A stretch of DNA of 64,000 bases from JBAYSY01 sp041675885 (GCA_041675885.1 JBAYSY010000002.1:1-64000); one strand, 5' to 3'; counted from the first letter of the stretch, positions 35,326 through 46,034 are shown. Made by a program: numbers and translations. Notes: generated by a model from the sequence alone, not told the origin.

Positions 35326-36389
35326 CGCCGCTGGCGACGATCCTGCGGGCGCGGATCGCGGCAGGGGGGCCGATCACGCTCGCGGATTACATGGCCGAAT
35401 GCCTGCTGCACCCGGAACACGGCTATTACACCACCCGCCCGGTATTCGGCGCGGCGGGCGATTTCACCACCGCACCCGAGATCAGCCAGATGTTCGGCGA
35501 GCTTCTCGGCCTGTCGCTGGCGCAGGCATGGCTGGATCAGGGCCGCCCCGCGCCCTTCACGCTGGCCGAACCGGGGCCGGGGCGCGGCACGCTGATGGCC
35601 GACCTGCTGCGCGCGACAGCCGCGGTGCCGGGATTCCGCGACGCCGCCCGGGTGCTGCTGGTCGAGGCCGCGCCCGCGTTGCGCGAGGTGCAGCGCGCGA
35701 CCATCGGCGCGGCGGTGGAGTGGTGCGGCAGCCTGAACGACCTGCCCGAAGCGCCGCTGTTCCTGATCGCCAACGAGTTCTTCGACGCCCTGCCGATCCG
35801 CCAGTTCACCCGCGACGGCGCGGGCTGGGCCGAGACATTGGTGGGGGCAGGCGCGGATGGGTTGCGATTCGGCCGTGGCGCCCCCGGCCCGGTCGCGGCG
35901 CTTGCCCACCGGCTGGCCGACACCGCGCCGGGCGATGTGGTCGAGATCTGCCCCTCCGCCCCCGTGCTGATGCAGGCGATCGCGGGCCGGATCGCCCGCC
36001 ACGGCGGCGCGGCGCTGGTGATCGACTATGGCGGCTGGCGCTCGCGTGGCGACACCTTCCAGGCGCTGCGCGGCCATGCGCCCGTCGATCCGCTGGCCGA
36101 ACCGGGGCAGGCCGACCTCACCGCCCATGTGGATTTCGAGCCGCTGGCCGATGCCGCCCGCGCCGCCGGGGCGCGGACCAGCGCGCTCACGCCGCAGGGG
36201 GTGATGCTGGAGCGGCTGGGGATCGCGGCGCGGGCGCGGGTACTGGCCCGGCGCCTGACCGGCCCGGCCCGCGAAGCGCATGTCGCCGCGCATCGCCGCT
36301 TGACCCACCCGGCGGAAATGGGAACTCTGTTCCAGGCGCTGGCGGTCGTGCCCGAGGGCGCGCCGCTGCCCGCCGGATTCGCCCCCTGA
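35322..36389 (+). CDS. MidA/NDUFAF7-like class I SAM-dependent methyltransferase
   Basis: 355 aa, GTG start overlapping the lgt stop (GTGA). The family marker [20 protein letters not shown] is near residue 48, followed by SAM loop [15 protein letters not shown] and [12 protein letters not shown]. The mitochondrial homologue methylates an Arg of complex I subunit NDUFS2. Coupling to lgt and pgeF is a conserved alphaproteobacterial order as I recall it. Confidence 0.92.
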   Translation: MTPLATILRARIAAGGPITLADYMAECLLHPEHGYYTTRPVFGAAGDFTTAPEISQMFGELLGLSLAQAWLDQGRPAPFTLAEPGPGRGTLMADLLRATAAVPGFRDAARVLLVEAAPALREVQRATIGAAVEWCGSLNDLPEAPLFLIANEFFDALPIRQFTRDGAGWAETLVGAGADGLRFGRGAPGPVAALAHRLADTAPGDVVEICPSAPVLMQAIAGRIARHGGAALVIDYGGWRSRGDTFQALRGHAPVDPLAEPGQADLTAHVDFEPLADAARAAGARTSALTPQGVMLERLGIAARARVLARRLTGPAREAHVAAHRRLTHPAEMGTLFQALAVVPEGAPLPAGFAP

Positions 36390-36407
36390 GGCCAGCATGA
36401 GGCCGAG

Positions 36408-37163
36408 ATGACGCTGGAAATCCTGACTTCAGAGGCGCTTTCGCCGCTGCAACACGGGTTCTTCACCCGCCGGGGCGGTGCGTCCTCGGGGATATTCGAG
36501 GGGCTCAATTGCGGCCCCGGCTCGTCGGACATGGCCGAGATGGTCGAGATCAACCGCAGCCGCGCCGCCGCCGCGCTGGGCCTTGCGCCCACGGCGCTGG
36601 TGAGCGCGCATCAGGTCCATTCCGCCGATGTGGCGATGCTGGAGACCGCCCCCGCCACGGCACCGCGCGCCGACGGGCTGGTGACCGCGGTGCCGGGGCT
36701 CGCGCTTGCGGTGCTGACTGCCGACTGCCAGCCGGTGCTGTTCGCCGACCGCGAGGCCGGGGTGATCGGCGCGGCCCATGCGGGCTGGCGCGGGGCGCGG
36801 GACGGGGTGCTGGAAGCGGTGGTGGAGGCGATGGAACGGCTCGGCGCCACCCGCGCCCGCATCCATGCGGTGATCGGCCCGACCATCAGCCAGGCCGCCT
36901 ACGAGGTCGGGCCCGAATTCGTCGAAAGCTTCATCGACGACGACCGCGACAGCGCCCGCTTCTTTGCCGGGGGCGACGGTGGCCGGGCCTGGTTCGATCT
37001 GCCGGGCTATGGGCTGTGGCGGTTGCGGCGGGCGGGCGTGGGCCATGCCGAATGGACCGGCCATTGCACCTATCGTGACGCGGCGCGGTTCTATTCCTAC
37101 CGCCGCAGCACCCATGCGGGCGAAGCCGACTATGGTCGGCTGATCTCGGCGATCCGGCTGTAG
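36408..37163 (+). CDS. pgeF: Peptidoglycan editing factor PgeF (laccase-domain, YfiH family)
   Basis: 251 aa. The family was long called polyphenol oxidase/multicopper-like; YfiH removes wrongly incorporated L-Ser from peptidoglycan precursors in E. coli. Zinc-type ligands: His in AHQVHSADVAML, Cys in LTADCQPVLFADR and His in AAHAGWRGARDGVL. The C terminus has GHCTYRDAARFYSYRR. Start ATG 19 bases after the methyltransferase stop. Function in this lineage is by family. Confidence 0.94.
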   Translation: MTLEILTSEALSPLQHGFFTRRGGASSGIFEGLNCGPGSSDMAEMVEINRSRAAAALGLAPTALVSAHQVHSADVAMLETAPATAPRADGLVTAVPGLALAVLTADCQPVLFADREAGVIGAAHAGWRGARDGVLEAVVEAMERLGATRARIHAVIGPTISQAAYEVGPEFVESFIDDDRDSARFFAGGDGGRAWFDLPGYGLWRLRRAGVGHAEWTGHCTYRDAARFYSYRRSTHAGEADYGRLISAIRL

Positions 37164-37313
37164 AACTGCCCATGCAGACCCGGCCGCGATAATGCCCCGT
37201 GAAGGGCCAGCGCCTTCCCTGCCGCCGCCACAATCCGCGCCATACTGGTGCAGGCCCCGGACAGAGGCGGGGACATGTGCAGCGCAACCAGTGGGCCGAG
37301 GGGGGCCGGACAG

Positions 37314-37472
37314 ATGACGAAACAACGCCGCTGGATCAGATCGGTGATCGAGGCGAGCAAGGAACCGGTGCCGGTTCTTCCCTGGGCCCGTGCCACCCGC
37401 CCGGCCCGCGCCGCCGCGCGACCCGCCGCCCGCGCACGGATCGCCCGCCTGCCCGCCGCCGCCGCGCGCTGA
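37314..37472 (+). CDS. Small basic Arg/Ala-rich protein
   Basis: 52 aa. ATG at 37314 after GAGGGGGGCC. Sequence starts MTKQRRWIRSVIEASKEPVP, then LPWARATRPARAAARP. I recall short Rhodobacterales proteins of the form K-R-W-(I/L)-S-V-...-PW-RG-RR-A with unknown function. No membrane segment; strongly basic, so RNA or membrane-surface binding is conceivable but unproven. Confidence 0.6.
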   Translation: MTKQRRWIRSVIEASKEPVPVLPWARATRPARAAARPAARARIARLPAAAAR

Positions 37473-37928
37473 GGCGGGGCAGCGGGAGGGGCGGCCCGAA
37501 CCGGGCATCGCGAATCGTGGCCGCCGGATCGCGGCCCGCGAATCGCGGCCTCCCCATCATCGCCACGATCCGCGCCATTTCGGTGCTGCGGCCGGGTCCG
37601 CCCCGGCCGCGCCGACATTTCGCCCCATTTCCGCCATGATCCTGGCGTGGACCGGAAACATCCCGGCCCCTCCGGTGGGTACTGTCCGCGTCTTCGCAAC
37701 AGTTTCAATCCGCCTTTGACAGCGGGCCGCGAACTGGCCACATTTCAATCATTCAGGCCGTTCCGCTGCCCGCAGATGCCGGGCCAAGGGGAAGGGAACG
37801 ATTGCTCGGATAGGCGACCTGCCATCCGCGACTCCTCTGTCGTGCGGATCGCGGGTCGTCTTCCTGTTTCAGGGGCGAAACCTGTGACCGGAGTGTCCCG
37901 GAACAGATCATGGACTCTGCAAGACCGT
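37473..37928. other. Intergenic region with short local repeats
   Basis: About 455 bases without a convincing gene. CGCGAATCG(T/C)GGCC occurs twice (around 37508 and 37541). CCAC(A/G)ATCCGCGCCAT around 37229 recurs around 37564. A TTGACA box occurs near 37717 ahead of the secreted-protein gene. Confidence 0.4.
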
Positions 37929-38408
37929 ATGGTTCTCGTTCCATCGGCAAAGCCAACCGTGTTCGGGTTTTCATCCGTTCTGGCGATCTTGTCGCTCCTG
38001 TTCCTTGCCGCGGCAACGCCCGCGCGTGCCGACGGGTGGCGGCAATCCGACTACATATGCCGCGCCAGCGGGAAGGTTTTCGATGACCGGGAACTTCTGG
38101 AACTTCTTCGCGGGAATATCGTTTCAAGCTGGGTCGGGGTCGCCGCCAGATCGCTGGAGATACCGGAGATCGGCCGGATGATGGAGGACGATCCCCGCTG
38201 CTGTATGGTCGTCCGTGACCAGAGGCGCAATCCATGGAAAAGGCGTTGGGAACTGGTCGAGATACCCTGGTGGCGCCGGCTTGTGGACAGCCCGAAACTC
38301 TTCGTGTTCTTCAACTACAGGGATCAATCCGGAACCCGGTTCGAGGGGAGCGGACTGCTCGGCAGGTGCGGAGAGATCATACACCGGACGTTCGGCGCCA
38401 GAGGGTGA
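37929..38408 (+). CDS. Exported hypothetical protein
   Basis: 159 aa from the ATG at 37929; a longer frame upstream lacks protein character. Signal peptide: hydrophobic about 15-34 and cleavage after TPARA-DG. The mature part has Cys at YICRAS, DPRCCMVV and LLGRCGE, suggesting disulfides, and Trp/Arg-rich stretches (RRNPWKRRWELVEIPWWRRL). I do not recognise the family. Codon use is less GC-biased than in neighbouring housekeeping genes. It stands alone between pgeF and the NUDIX gene. Confidence 0.6.
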   Translation: MVLVPSAKPTVFGFSSVLAILSLLFLAAATPARADGWRQSDYICRASGKVFDDRELLELLRGNIVSSWVGVAARSLEIPEIGRMMEDDPRCCMVVRDQRRNPWKRRWELVEIPWWRRLVDSPKLFVFFNYRDQSGTRFEGSGLLGRCGEIIHRTFGARG

Positions 38409-38510
38409 AAACGGCTGAACGGACCGGCGGCAGGACGATCCCTGGGAAGCAGGTCTCCGGCGCTGCGGAAGCCTTCCGCGCGGTCGAAATCTGAAGGAGC
38501 TTTCCCCGGT

Positions 38511-38969
38511 TCAGCGGATGATCGCCTCCAGCGGGTCGTAGAGCGCGCCCAGTGCCGGGGCCTCGCCCCAGGCCGCTTCGGGCAGGCTGTCGGGCTTGAA
38601 GCGGATCCCCTCCATCTGCGCGCGGCTGAAGAAGCGCCGTTCCGTCACCACCCCCGCCGGGTCGCGCCAGCCCGGTTGCAGCCGCCCGCCGGTGATGGTG
38701 CAGCGGAAATAGATGTCCACCTGATGCAGGCCGCTGTCGGGATCGTGGAATTCGTTCACCAGGCAGGGGGCGCCCACGGCGACGGTGAGGCCGGTTTCCT
38801 CGGCCACCTCGCGGATCAGGTTTTCGGGCAGCGAGCGTCCGGCCTCCACCCCGCCGCCGGGCGCGCACCACAGGTCGCTGATCCCGCCGGGCCAGGCGTT
38901 GACCATGAGAAGCCGCCCGGCGTCGAGGATGACCGCACGGGCGGCAAGGCGGAGGCGGCGCGGTGTCAT
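38511..38969 (-). CDS. NUDIX hydrolase
   Basis: 152 aa from the ATG at 38969; an in-frame ATG 12 codons earlier (39005, preceded by GGGAACG) is an alternative. The Nudix box reads GGGVEAGRSLPENLIREVAE followed by ETGL, with the REVAEE metal-binding core intact. Such enzymes hydrolyse nucleoside diphosphates linked to another group; the exact substrate is unknown. WPGGISDLWCAPGGG leads into the box. Divergent from the lipase-like gene. Confidence 0.9.
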   Translation of the reverse strand: MTPRRLRLAARAVILDAGRLLMVNAWPGGISDLWCAPGGGVEAGRSLPENLIREVAEETGLTVAVGAPCLVNEFHDPDSGLHQVDIYFRCTITGGRLQPGWRDPAGVVTERRFFSRAQMEGIRFKPDSLPEAAWGEAPALGALYDPLEAIIR

Positions 38970-39017
38970 GGCCCCATTTGTCCGCGCGGGCGCCGGTTTG
39001 TCCATGCCGTTTGCGTT

Positions 39018-39080
39018 CCCCCTTGCCCGGAGCCAGGCCGCGTCAGCGCCGCCGGGCGGCGGCCGCTGTCCTCTGTTTCG
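39018..39080 (+). repeat. MITE-like element fragment
   Basis: CCCCCTTGCCCGGAGCC ... CGCCGGGCGGCGGCCGCTG and TCTGTTTCGC show shortened internal pieces of the element, in the same order as copy A. It lies in the divergent region between the NUDIX and hydrolase genes. Confidence 0.55.
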
Positions 39081-39158
39081 CATATGGGCAACGGCCGGGG
39101 GATTCAAATCCCGCCGCACCCCCTCGCGCCAGGGTGCGGGAAGTCCTAGACTGGGGGA

Positions 39159-39884
39159 ATGCGCGTGTTTCTTTTCCTGCTGGCCCTGCTTCTGCCCTTG
39201 CCCGCCGTTGCGGGGGGCTGTGTGGTGTTGCTGCACGGCCTTGCCCGGTCGGAGCATTCTTTGCTGCTGATGGAAACCGCGCTCGAATCGGCGGGTTACC
39301 GGGTGGTGAATCACGGTTATCCCTCGACCTCGGCGCCGATCCGCGACCTGACCGCCCATGTCGGTCCCGCCGTCGCCGATTGCGCTGCGGAGGAGACCGT
39401 GCATTTCGTCACCCATTCCATGGGGGGCATCGTGCTGCGGTTCTGGCTGGCCGGGCAGCGGCCGGAGCATATGGGCCGGGTGGTGATGCTCGCACCGCCG
39501 AACCGGGGGTCGGAACTGGTCGATGTGCTGGGCGAGATCGGCGCTTTCGAATGGCTGAACGGCCCGGCGGGGCTGGAACTGGGCACCGACTCCGACTCGG
39601 TGCCGATGCGCTTGCCGCCGGTGGATTTCGAACTGGGGGTGATCGCCGGAACCCGTTCGCTGAACCCGATCACCTCGGTGTTGATCGAGGGGACGGATGA
39701 CGGCAAGGTCTCGGTCGAGCGCACCCGCGTCGCCGGGATGCGCGACCATATCGAACTGCCGGTGACGCATACGTTCATGATGAATTCGCCCCTGGTGATC
39801 GCCCAGGCGGCGGAGTTCCTGGAACATGGCCGTTTCGACCCTTCGATCGGCTGGGCCGAGGCGATCGGGCGGATGTTGCCTTGA
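39159..39884 (+). CDS. Exported alpha/beta hydrolase (lipase-like)
   Basis: 241 aa. Signal peptide [18 protein letters not shown]. The fold starts [18 protein letters not shown] (oxyanion HG) and has nucleophile elbow [11 protein letters not shown] with the catalytic Ser. [12 protein letters not shown] and the final His in [10 protein letters not shown] complete a plausible triad. It resembles the EstA/PGAP1-like esterases of proteobacteria. Periplasmic lipid or ester turnover is inferred. It converges with the methyltransferase gene, 4 bases apart. Confidence 0.85.
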   Translation: MRVFLFLLALLLPLPAVAGGCVVLLHGLARSEHSLLLMETALESAGYRVVNHGYPSTSAPIRDLTAHVGPAVADCAAEETVHFVTHSMGGIVLRFWLAGQRPEHMGRVVMLAPPNRGSELVDVLGEIGAFEWLNGPAGLELGTDSDSVPMRLPPVDFELGVIAGTRSLNPITSVLIEGTDDGKVSVERTRVAGMRDHIELPVTHTFMMNSPLVIAQAAEFLEHGRFDPSIGWAEAIGRMLP

Positions 39885-39888
39885 ATGG

Positions 39889-40632
39889 TCACGTCGGGCT
39901 CGGCTCCGCCCCCGCCCCCTCCAGCACCCTGAGCGGGCGGCGCACCATCTCGCCCAGGCCCCCGCGGGTGGGGGCCTGCACCTGTTTCACCGCCTCGACC
40001 ATCAGCACGCCGCCCGCGCGCCAGGGCATCATCTTGCGCACCCCGCGTTCCCAGAACCCCGCCGTGCGCAGCCAGAACCGCCTGTCCGAGGGCGGCGCAT
40101 AAAGGGCCGAGACCACGCGTTCGGGCGCGAAATCGTTGTTGCGCAGCTGTGCCTGCAACTGCCCCGGCGAATAGGGGCGGCCGTGACCGAAAGGTGTGCC
40201 CTCGCGCCGGGTCCAGAGACCGGCGCGGTTGGGCACGATCACCACGATCCGCCCCCCGGGCGCCAGCACCCGCCAGCATTCCCGCAACAGCGCCGTGGGC
40301 TGTTCCGAGAATTCGAGCGCATGCAGCAGCACCAGCCGGTCGGCCGATTCGGGTTCCAGCGGCCAGTGGGTTTCGGCGCAGAGGACCGAGACATTGGGCA
40401 TCCCCGCGGGCCAGGGCATCACCCCCTGCGGCCCCGGCATCAGCCCCACCACCCGGCGCGCCGGGCCGAGATAAGGCCGCAAGAGCGGCACCGCAAAGCC
40501 GAACCCCGCCACCCGCTGCCCCGGCGCGGGCGGCCACAATTCGCAAAGCTGGTCGCGGATCGCCTTCTGCGCCGCGCGCCCCAGCCGGGTGCGATAGTAG
40601 AAGTTACGCAGTTCCTGCACGTCGAGGTGCAT
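39889..40632 (-). CDS. Class I SAM-dependent methyltransferase-like protein
   Basis: 247 aa from ATG at 40632. The N-terminal [20 protein letters not shown] is a conserved lead. The first glycine loop is degenerate ([15 protein letters not shown]), so SAM binding looks atypical. Post-loop motifs [13 protein letters not shown] and [20 protein letters not shown] match type 11 methyltransferases. It is divergent from gloB with 60 bases between starts, an arrangement I associate with alphaproteobacterial gloB. Confidence 0.82.
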   Translation of the reverse strand: MHLDVQELRNFYYRTRLGRAAQKAIRDQLCELWPPAPGQRVAGFGFAVPLLRPYLGPARRVVGLMPGPQGVMPWPAGMPNVSVLCAETHWPLEPESADRLVLLHALEFSEQPTALLRECWRVLAPGGRIVVIVPNRAGLWTRREGTPFGHGRPYSPGQLQAQLRNNDFAPERVVSALYAPPSDRRFWLRTAGFWERGVRKMMPWRAGGVLMVEAVKQVQAPTRGGLGEMVRRPLRVLEGAGAEPSPT

Positions 40633-40692
40633 TGCCGACCGGGCTCCAACAATGGATGCTGGGACCGTAGCACAGCCGGAGGGAGAAAAACC

Positions 40693-41460
40693 ATGCCGCT
40701 TGAGATCGTCACCGTACCCTGCCTTGCGGACAATTACGCCTTTCTTCTGCATGAGTCCGCAAGCGGCGCGACCGCGCTGGTGGACGCGCCCGAGGCCGGG
40801 CCGGTCCTTGCCGCGCTGAAGGAACGGGGCTGGGCGCTGGCCGAGATTTTCGTCACCCATCACCACCACGACCATGTGGACGGAATCGCGGAGATCGTGG
40901 CGGCGACGGGGGCGCGGGTCACGGGCGCGGCGGCCGACGCCCACCGGCTGCCGCCCCTGGACCGGGCGGTGGCGGAAGGCGACAGCGTGACGGTGGGGGC
41001 CGGGACCGGCCATGTGATCGACGTGTCGGGCCATACGGTCGGGCACATCGCCTTTCACTTCCCCGGTGCGGCGGCGGTGTTCACCGGCGACAGCCTGATG
41101 GCGCTGGGCTGCGGGCGGCTGTTCGAGGGCTCGGCCCCGCTCATGTGGGAAAGCCTGCAAAAGCTGGCCGTGCTGCCCCCGGAAACGCTGGTCTGTTCGG
41201 GCCATGAATACACCGCCTCGAACGCCCGTTTCGCCCTGACCATTGAACCCGGCAATCCGGCGCTTATATCGCGCTCCGAAGAGATCGCGGCGGCCCGGGC
41301 GGCGGGGCGGCCGACCGTCCCCTCCAGCCTCGCCGCCGAACTGGCGACCAACCCCTTCCTGCGCGCGAACCTGCCCGGGGTGAAGGCCGCTATCGGCATG
41401 GCCGATGCAGAAGACACCGAGGTTTTCGCCGAGATCCGCGCCCGCAAGGACAGGTTCTGA
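40693..41460 (+). CDS. gloB: Hydroxyacylglutathione hydrolase (glyoxalase II)
   Basis: 255 aa metallo-beta-lactamase fold. It hydrolyses S-lactoylglutathione to lactate and glutathione. Metal motif [13 protein letters not shown], then [31 protein letters not shown] and [14 protein letters not shown], all typical of glyoxalase II. GGAG precedes the ATG by 8 bases. Confidence 0.96.
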   Translation: MPLEIVTVPCLADNYAFLLHESASGATALVDAPEAGPVLAALKERGWALAEIFVTHHHHDHVDGIAEIVAATGARVTGAAADAHRLPPLDRAVAEGDSVTVGAGTGHVIDVSGHTVGHIAFHFPGAAAVFTGDSLMALGCGRLFEGSAPLMWESLQKLAVLPPETLVCSGHEYTASNARFALTIEPGNPALISRSEEIAAARAAGRPTVPSSLAAELATNPFLRANLPGVKAAIGMADAEDTEVFAEIRARKDRF

Positions 41461-41670
41461 CGAAACCCCGATCCGATCCCCGCCGCGTCTGTGGCGGGGT
41501 GTTCACATTTCGCCTTGCCGGGGCCAACAAATCGCCCCTGTGCCGAATTTACACTTGAAGCGCGGCGAAGAACACCGAAGTTTAAGCATATCGGGCGAAG
41601 GTTCGGTATCGGGTCGCAGGCAACGGCCCCGCCGGACCGGAACACCACCGGAAAGACAGGAGCACGCGAC

Positions 41671-43989
41671 GTGCCATCGTTCACGACCACATTGGAGCAG
41701 GCCATTCACGGTGCGCTGGCCCATGCCAACGCCCGCAGGCACGAGCTGGCGACGCTGGAGCATCTGCTGCTGGCGTTGATCGACGAACCGGACGCCCAGC
41801 GGGTGATGCGGGCCTGTTCGGTCAACCTCGACGAACTGCGCAAGACGCTTGAGGATTTCATCGAGGACGACCTCTCCACCCTCGTCACCGATGTCGAGGG
41901 GTCCGAGGCCGTGCCGACCGCCGCCTTCCAGCGCGTGATCCAGCGCGCGGCGATCCATGTCCAGTCCTCGGGCCGGACCGAGGTGACCGGCGCGAACGTG
42001 CTGGTCGCCATCTTCGCCGAACGCGAATCGAACGCGGCCTATTTCCTGCAAGAACAGGACATGACCCGTTACGATGCGGTCAACTTCATCGCCCATGGCG
42101 TGGCCAAGGATCCGGCCTACGGCGAGCCCCGGCCGGTGACCGGCGCCGACGAGGCGCAGGAGACCGCGAAACCCGAACCGGGCGAGGCGCGGGAATCGGC
42201 GCTGTCGAAATATTGCGTCGATCTGAACGCCAAGGCGGTCAAGGGCGACGTCGATCCGCTGATCGGCCGCGAATCCGAGGTCGAACGCTGCATCCAGGTG
42301 CTGTGCCGCCGCCGCAAGAACAACCCGCTGCTGGTCGGCGACCCCGGCGTGGGCAAGACCGCCATCGCCGAGGGGCTGGCCTGGAAGATCGTCAAGGGCG
42401 AAACCCCCGAGGTGCTGCGCGGCGCGACGATCTACTCGCTCGACATGGGCGCGCTGCTTGCGGGCACCCGCTATCGCGGCGATTTCGAGGAACGGCTCAA
42501 GGCCGTGGTCAAGGAGATGGAGGACCATCCCGACGGCATCCTGTTCATCGACGAGATCCATACCGTGATCGGCGCGGGGGCGACCTCCGGCGGCGCGATG
42601 GACGCCTCGAACCTGCTCAAGCCCGCGTTGCAGGGCGGCAAGCTGCGCTGCATGGGATCGACCACCTACAAGGAGTTCCGCCAGCATTTCGAAAAGGACC
42701 GCGCGCTGTCGCGCCGGTTCCAGAAGATCGACGTGAACGAACCCTCGGTCGAGGATTCGGTGAAGATCCTCATGGGTCTGAAACCCTATTTCGAGGAACA
42801 TCACGACATCCGCTACACCCAGGACGCGATCCGCACCGCCGTGGAACTGGCGGCGCGCTACATCCACGACCGCAAGCTGCCCGACAAGGCCATCGACGTG
42901 ATCGACGAGGCGGGCGCGGCGCAGCATCTGGTCGCGGAATCAAAACGCCGCAAGACCATCGGCCCGAAGGAGATCGAGGGGGTGGTGGCCAAGATCGCCC
43001 GCATCCCGCCGAAGAACGTCTCCAAGGACGACGCCGAAGTGCTGAAGGATCTGGAAAAGTCGCTCAAGCGCGTGGTGTTCGGCCAGGACAAGGCCATCGA
43101 GGCGCTGTCCTCGGCGATCAAGCTCGCCCGCGCGGGCCTGCGCGAACCGGAAAAGCCCATCGGCAACTACCTGTTCGCCGGACCGACCGGCGTGGGCAAG
43201 ACCGAGGTGGCCAAGCAGCTGGCCTCGACGCTGGGGGTGGAACTGCTGCGCTTCGACATGTCGGAATACATGGAAAAGCACGCGGTCTCGCGGCTGATCG
43301 GTGCGCCGCCGGGCTATGTGGGCTTCGATCAGGGTGGAATGCTCACCGACGGGGTGGATCAGCATCCGCATTGCGTGCTGCTGCTCGACGAGATCGAGAA
43401 GGCGCACCCGGATGTCTACAACATCCTGTTGCAGGTGATGGACCACGGCAAGCTGACCGACCACAACGGGCGGCAGGTCGATTTCCGCAACGTGATCCTG
43501 ATCATGACCTCGAACGCCGGGGCCTCGGAACTGGCGAAATCCGCCATCGGCTTTGGCCGCGACCGGCGCGAGGGCGAGGACACGGCGGCGATCGAGCGCA
43601 CCTTCACGCCCGAGTTCCGCAACCGGCTCGACGCCATCGTCTCGTTCTCGGCGCTGCCGAAACAGGTGATCCTCCAGGTGGTCGAGAAGTTCGTGCTGCA
43701 ACTGGAGGCGCAGCTGATCGACCGGGGCGTGCATATCGAGCTGACCCCCGAAGCCGCCGCATGGCTGGGCGACAAGGGTTACGACGACCGGATGGGCGCG
43801 CGGCCGCTGGCGCGGGTGATCCAGGAGCACATCAAGAAGCCCCTGGCCGAGGAACTGCTGTTCGGACGGCTGATGAAGGGCGGCGTGGTCCGGGTCGGCG
43901 TCAAGGACGACGCCATCGACCTGCGGATCGAGGCCCCGAAACAGCCCCGCATCGCAGGATCGAAACCGCCCCTGCTGACGGCGGAATAA
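41671..43989 (+). CDS. clpA: ATP-dependent Clp protease ATP-binding subunit ClpA
   Basis: 772 aa, GTG start with AGGAG 8 bases before. It unfolds substrates for ClpP. N domain (about 1-150: [20 protein letters not shown]). First AAA module has Walker [17 protein letters not shown] near residue 223 and Walker [10 protein letters not shown]. Second has Walker [17 protein letters not shown] near 504 and [14 protein letters not shown]. Absence of the coiled-coil middle domain separates it from ClpB. No clpS gene lies upstream in this window. A strong terminator follows. Confidence 0.97.
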   Translation: MPSFTTTLEQAIHGALAHANARRHELATLEHLLLALIDEPDAQRVMRACSVNLDELRKTLEDFIEDDLSTLVTDVEGSEAVPTAAFQRVIQRAAIHVQSSGRTEVTGANVLVAIFAERESNAAYFLQEQDMTRYDAVNFIAHGVAKDPAYGEPRPVTGADEAQETAKPEPGEARESALSKYCVDLNAKAVKGDVDPLIGRESEVERCIQVLCRRRKNNPLLVGDPGVGKTAIAEGLAWKIVKGETPEVLRGATIYSLDMGALLAGTRYRGDFEERLKAVVKEMEDHPDGILFIDEIHTVIGAGATSGGAMDASNLLKPALQGGKLRCMGSTTYKEFRQHFEKDRALSRRFQKIDVNEPSVEDSVKILMGLKPYFEEHHDIRYTQDAIRTAVELAARYIHDRKLPDKAIDVIDEAGAAQHLVAESKRRKTIGPKEIEGVVAKIARIPPKNVSKDDAEVLKDLEKSLKRVVFGQDKAIEALSSAIKLARAGLREPEKPIGNYLFAGPTGVGKTEVAKQLASTLGVELLRFDMSEYMEKHAVSRLIGAPPGYVGFDQGGMLTDGVDQHPHCVLLLDEIEKAHPDVYNILLQVMDHGKLTDHNGRQVDFRNVILIMTSNAGASELAKSAIGFGRDRREGEDTAAIERTFTPEFRNRLDAIVSFSALPKQVILQVVEKFVLQLEAQLIDRGVHIELTPEAAAWLGDKGYDDRMGARPLARVIQEHIKKPLAEELLFGRLMKGGVVRVGVKDDAIDLRIEAPKQPRIAGSKPPLLTAE

Positions 43990-44011
43990 AAGCGCCGCCA
44001 CACCAAAACGG

Positions 44012-44040
44012 AAAACCCCGGCCGCCACGGCCGGGGTTTT
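44012..44040. terminator. Bidirectional rho-independent terminator
   Basis: AAAACCCCGGCCG (44012-44024), loop CCA, CGGCCGGGGTTTT (44028-44040), a 13-bp perfect stem. It ends clpA and could also stop minus-strand read-through from glmS. Confidence 0.9.
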
Positions 44041-44131
44041 CGCTTCCCGGACATGGCTCTGGCCCCGGGCGCCCGGGGGAAGGGGGAAGGGTGTCTTGCC
44101 CCCGGGTTTCCCGGGGACGGCACCCCGGCCG

Positions 44132-45946
44132 CTACTCCACCGTCACCGATTTCGCGAGGTTCCTTGGCTGGTCCACATCGGTTCCGTTCGCCACCGCCGC
44201 GTGATAGGCCAGCAGCTGCGCCGGCAGCGCGTAGAGCATGGGCGCGATCAGCGGCGGCACCTCGGGCAGCGCCAGCCCGCGCCAGATGCCGTCGCCCGCC
44301 TGTTCCAGCCCGGCGGCGTCCGAGATCAGCACCACGCGCCCGTGCCGCGCCATCACCTCCTGCATGTTCGAGACGGTCTTTTCGAACAGCGCGTCGCGCG
44401 GGGCCATCACTACCACCGGCACCGCGGGCTCGATGAGCGCGATGGGCCCGTGCTTCAACTCGCCCGCCGCATAGCCTTCGGCATGGATATAGCTGATTTC
44501 CTTGAGCTTGAGCGCCCCTTCCAGCGCCATGGGATACATCGCCCCGCGCCCGAGGAACAGCACGTCGCGCGCGGTGGCGACCTCTCCGGCGATCCGGGCG
44601 ATCCCGGGCTCCTGCGTCAGCGCGTGGCTCATCAGCCCCGGCAGGCTGGCGAGCGCCCGGCAATGCGCCTCCATCGCCTCCGGGCCGATCCGGCCCCGGT
44701 CCGCCCCCGCCTTCAGCGCCATCAGCGCCAGCACCAGAAGCTGGTTGGTGAACGCCTTGGTCGAGGCCACGCCGACCTCGATCCCGGCAAGGATCGGCAA
44801 CACCACGTCGCTTTCCCGCGCAATCGAGGATGTGGGCACGTTCACCACCGACACCACCTTCGCCACCCGCTCCTGCACATGGCGCAGCGCGGCCAGCGTA
44901 TCGGCGGTCTCGCCCGACTGGCTGACGAACACCGCCCAGCCGTTCTCCGGCAGCACCGGATCGCGGTAGCGGAATTCCGAGGCGATATCGACGTCGCAGG
45001 GCAGGCCCGCCAGCCCCTCGAACCAGTATTTCGCCACCATGCAGGCGTAATGCGCGGTGCCGCAGGCGACCAGCACCAGCCGTTCCACCCCGGCGAAGTC
45101 GAGCGGAACCTGCGGCGCTGCGGCCCCGGCGGGCATGTAGTGCTGGAGCGCGTCGGCAATCACCACCGGCTGCTCGAAAATCTCCTTGGCCATGAAATGC
45201 CGGTGCCCGCCCTTCTCGATCCGCGCCGCATCGCGCGGAACCCGGGTCTCGGCCCGGTTGGCGCGGCGCCCGGCGGCGTCGTAGATCACCGCACCGGCGC
45301 GGGTGATCTCGGCCCGGTCGCCTTCCTCCAGATAGGTGATGCGCTCGGTCATGGGGGCCAGTGCGATGGCGTCGGAGCCGATGAACATCTCGCCCTCGCC
45401 GTGACCGATCGCGAGCGGCGAGCCCTTGCGGGCGGCGATGATCAGATCATCCTCGCCCTCGAACAGGAAGGCCAGCGCGAAGGCGCCTTCGAGCCGCGCA
45501 AGCGTCGCCGTCACCGCCGCGCGCGGGTCCATCCCCTGCTCCATATGGTGCCGGGTCAGGAGTGCCACGGTCTCGGTGTCGGTCTCGGTCTCGAAGCCGA
45601 TCCCGGCCTCGGCCAACTCGCCGCGCAGCTCGCGGAAGTTCTCGATGATGCCGTTATGCACGACCGCGACCCGGCCCGCCTGATGGGGGTGGGCATTGGC
45701 GACCGTGGCCGCGCCATGCGTGGCCCAGCGGGTATGGCCGATCCCGGCCTTTCCGGCCAGCGGCCGATGCACCAGGAGGTCGGAGAGGTTCACGAGCTTG
45801 CCCACCGCCCGGCGGCGGTCGAGCCGCCCGCCGTTCACCGTGGCGATGCCCGCCGAATCGTAGCCGCGGTATTCGAGCCGCTTCAGCGCCTCGACCAGCA
45901 GCGGCCCGACTTCGTGATTGCCCAGAACGCCGACGATACCGCACAT
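44132..45946 (-). CDS. glmS: Glucosamine-fructose-6-phosphate aminotransferase (isomerizing)
   Basis: 604 aa. It makes glucosamine 6-phosphate from fructose 6-phosphate and glutamine. The N-terminal nucleophile Cys2 is present (MCGIVGVLGNHEVGP), then LEYRGYDSAGIA and HTRWATHG of the glutaminase domain. Two SIS sugar isomerase domains follow (FVSQSGETADTLAAL, LGRGAMYPMALEGALKLKEI). The C terminus DQPRNLAKSVTVE is the family end. GlmU is immediately upstream on the same strand. Confidence 0.98.
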   Translation of the reverse strand: MCGIVGVLGNHEVGPLLVEALKRLEYRGYDSAGIATVNGGRLDRRRAVGKLVNLSDLLVHRPLAGKAGIGHTRWATHGAATVANAHPHQAGRVAVVHNGIIENFRELRGELAEAGIGFETETDTETVALLTRHHMEQGMDPRAAVTATLARLEGAFALAFLFEGEDDLIIAARKGSPLAIGHGEGEMFIGSDAIALAPMTERITYLEEGDRAEITRAGAVIYDAAGRRANRAETRVPRDAARIEKGGHRHFMAKEIFEQPVVIADALQHYMPAGAAAPQVPLDFAGVERLVLVACGTAHYACMVAKYWFEGLAGLPCDVDIASEFRYRDPVLPENGWAVFVSQSGETADTLAALRHVQERVAKVVSVVNVPTSSIARESDVVLPILAGIEVGVASTKAFTNQLLVLALMALKAGADRGRIGPEAMEAHCRALASLPGLMSHALTQEPGIARIAGEVATARDVLFLGRGAMYPMALEGALKLKEISYIHAEGYAAGELKHGPIALIEPAVPVVVMAPRDALFEKTVSNMQEVMARHGRVVLISDAAGLEQAGDGIWRGLALPEVPPLIAPMLYALPAQLLAYHAAVANGTDVDQPRNLAKSVTVE

Positions 45947-46034
45947 GTTGGTTCACTCCTGTCGCGCGCGCCGTCCGGGGCTTGCGCCTGTGGTGCGGAC
46001 GGGAGCGGGGGTTTTGCACCCCCGCACCCCCGCA

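Noticed and set aside
39098..39112. T-arm-like GGGATTCAAATCCC suggesting a tRNA
   Set aside because: No acceptor stem, anticodon arm or D arm can be folded around it. It is a short palindrome by chance or part of a repeat.
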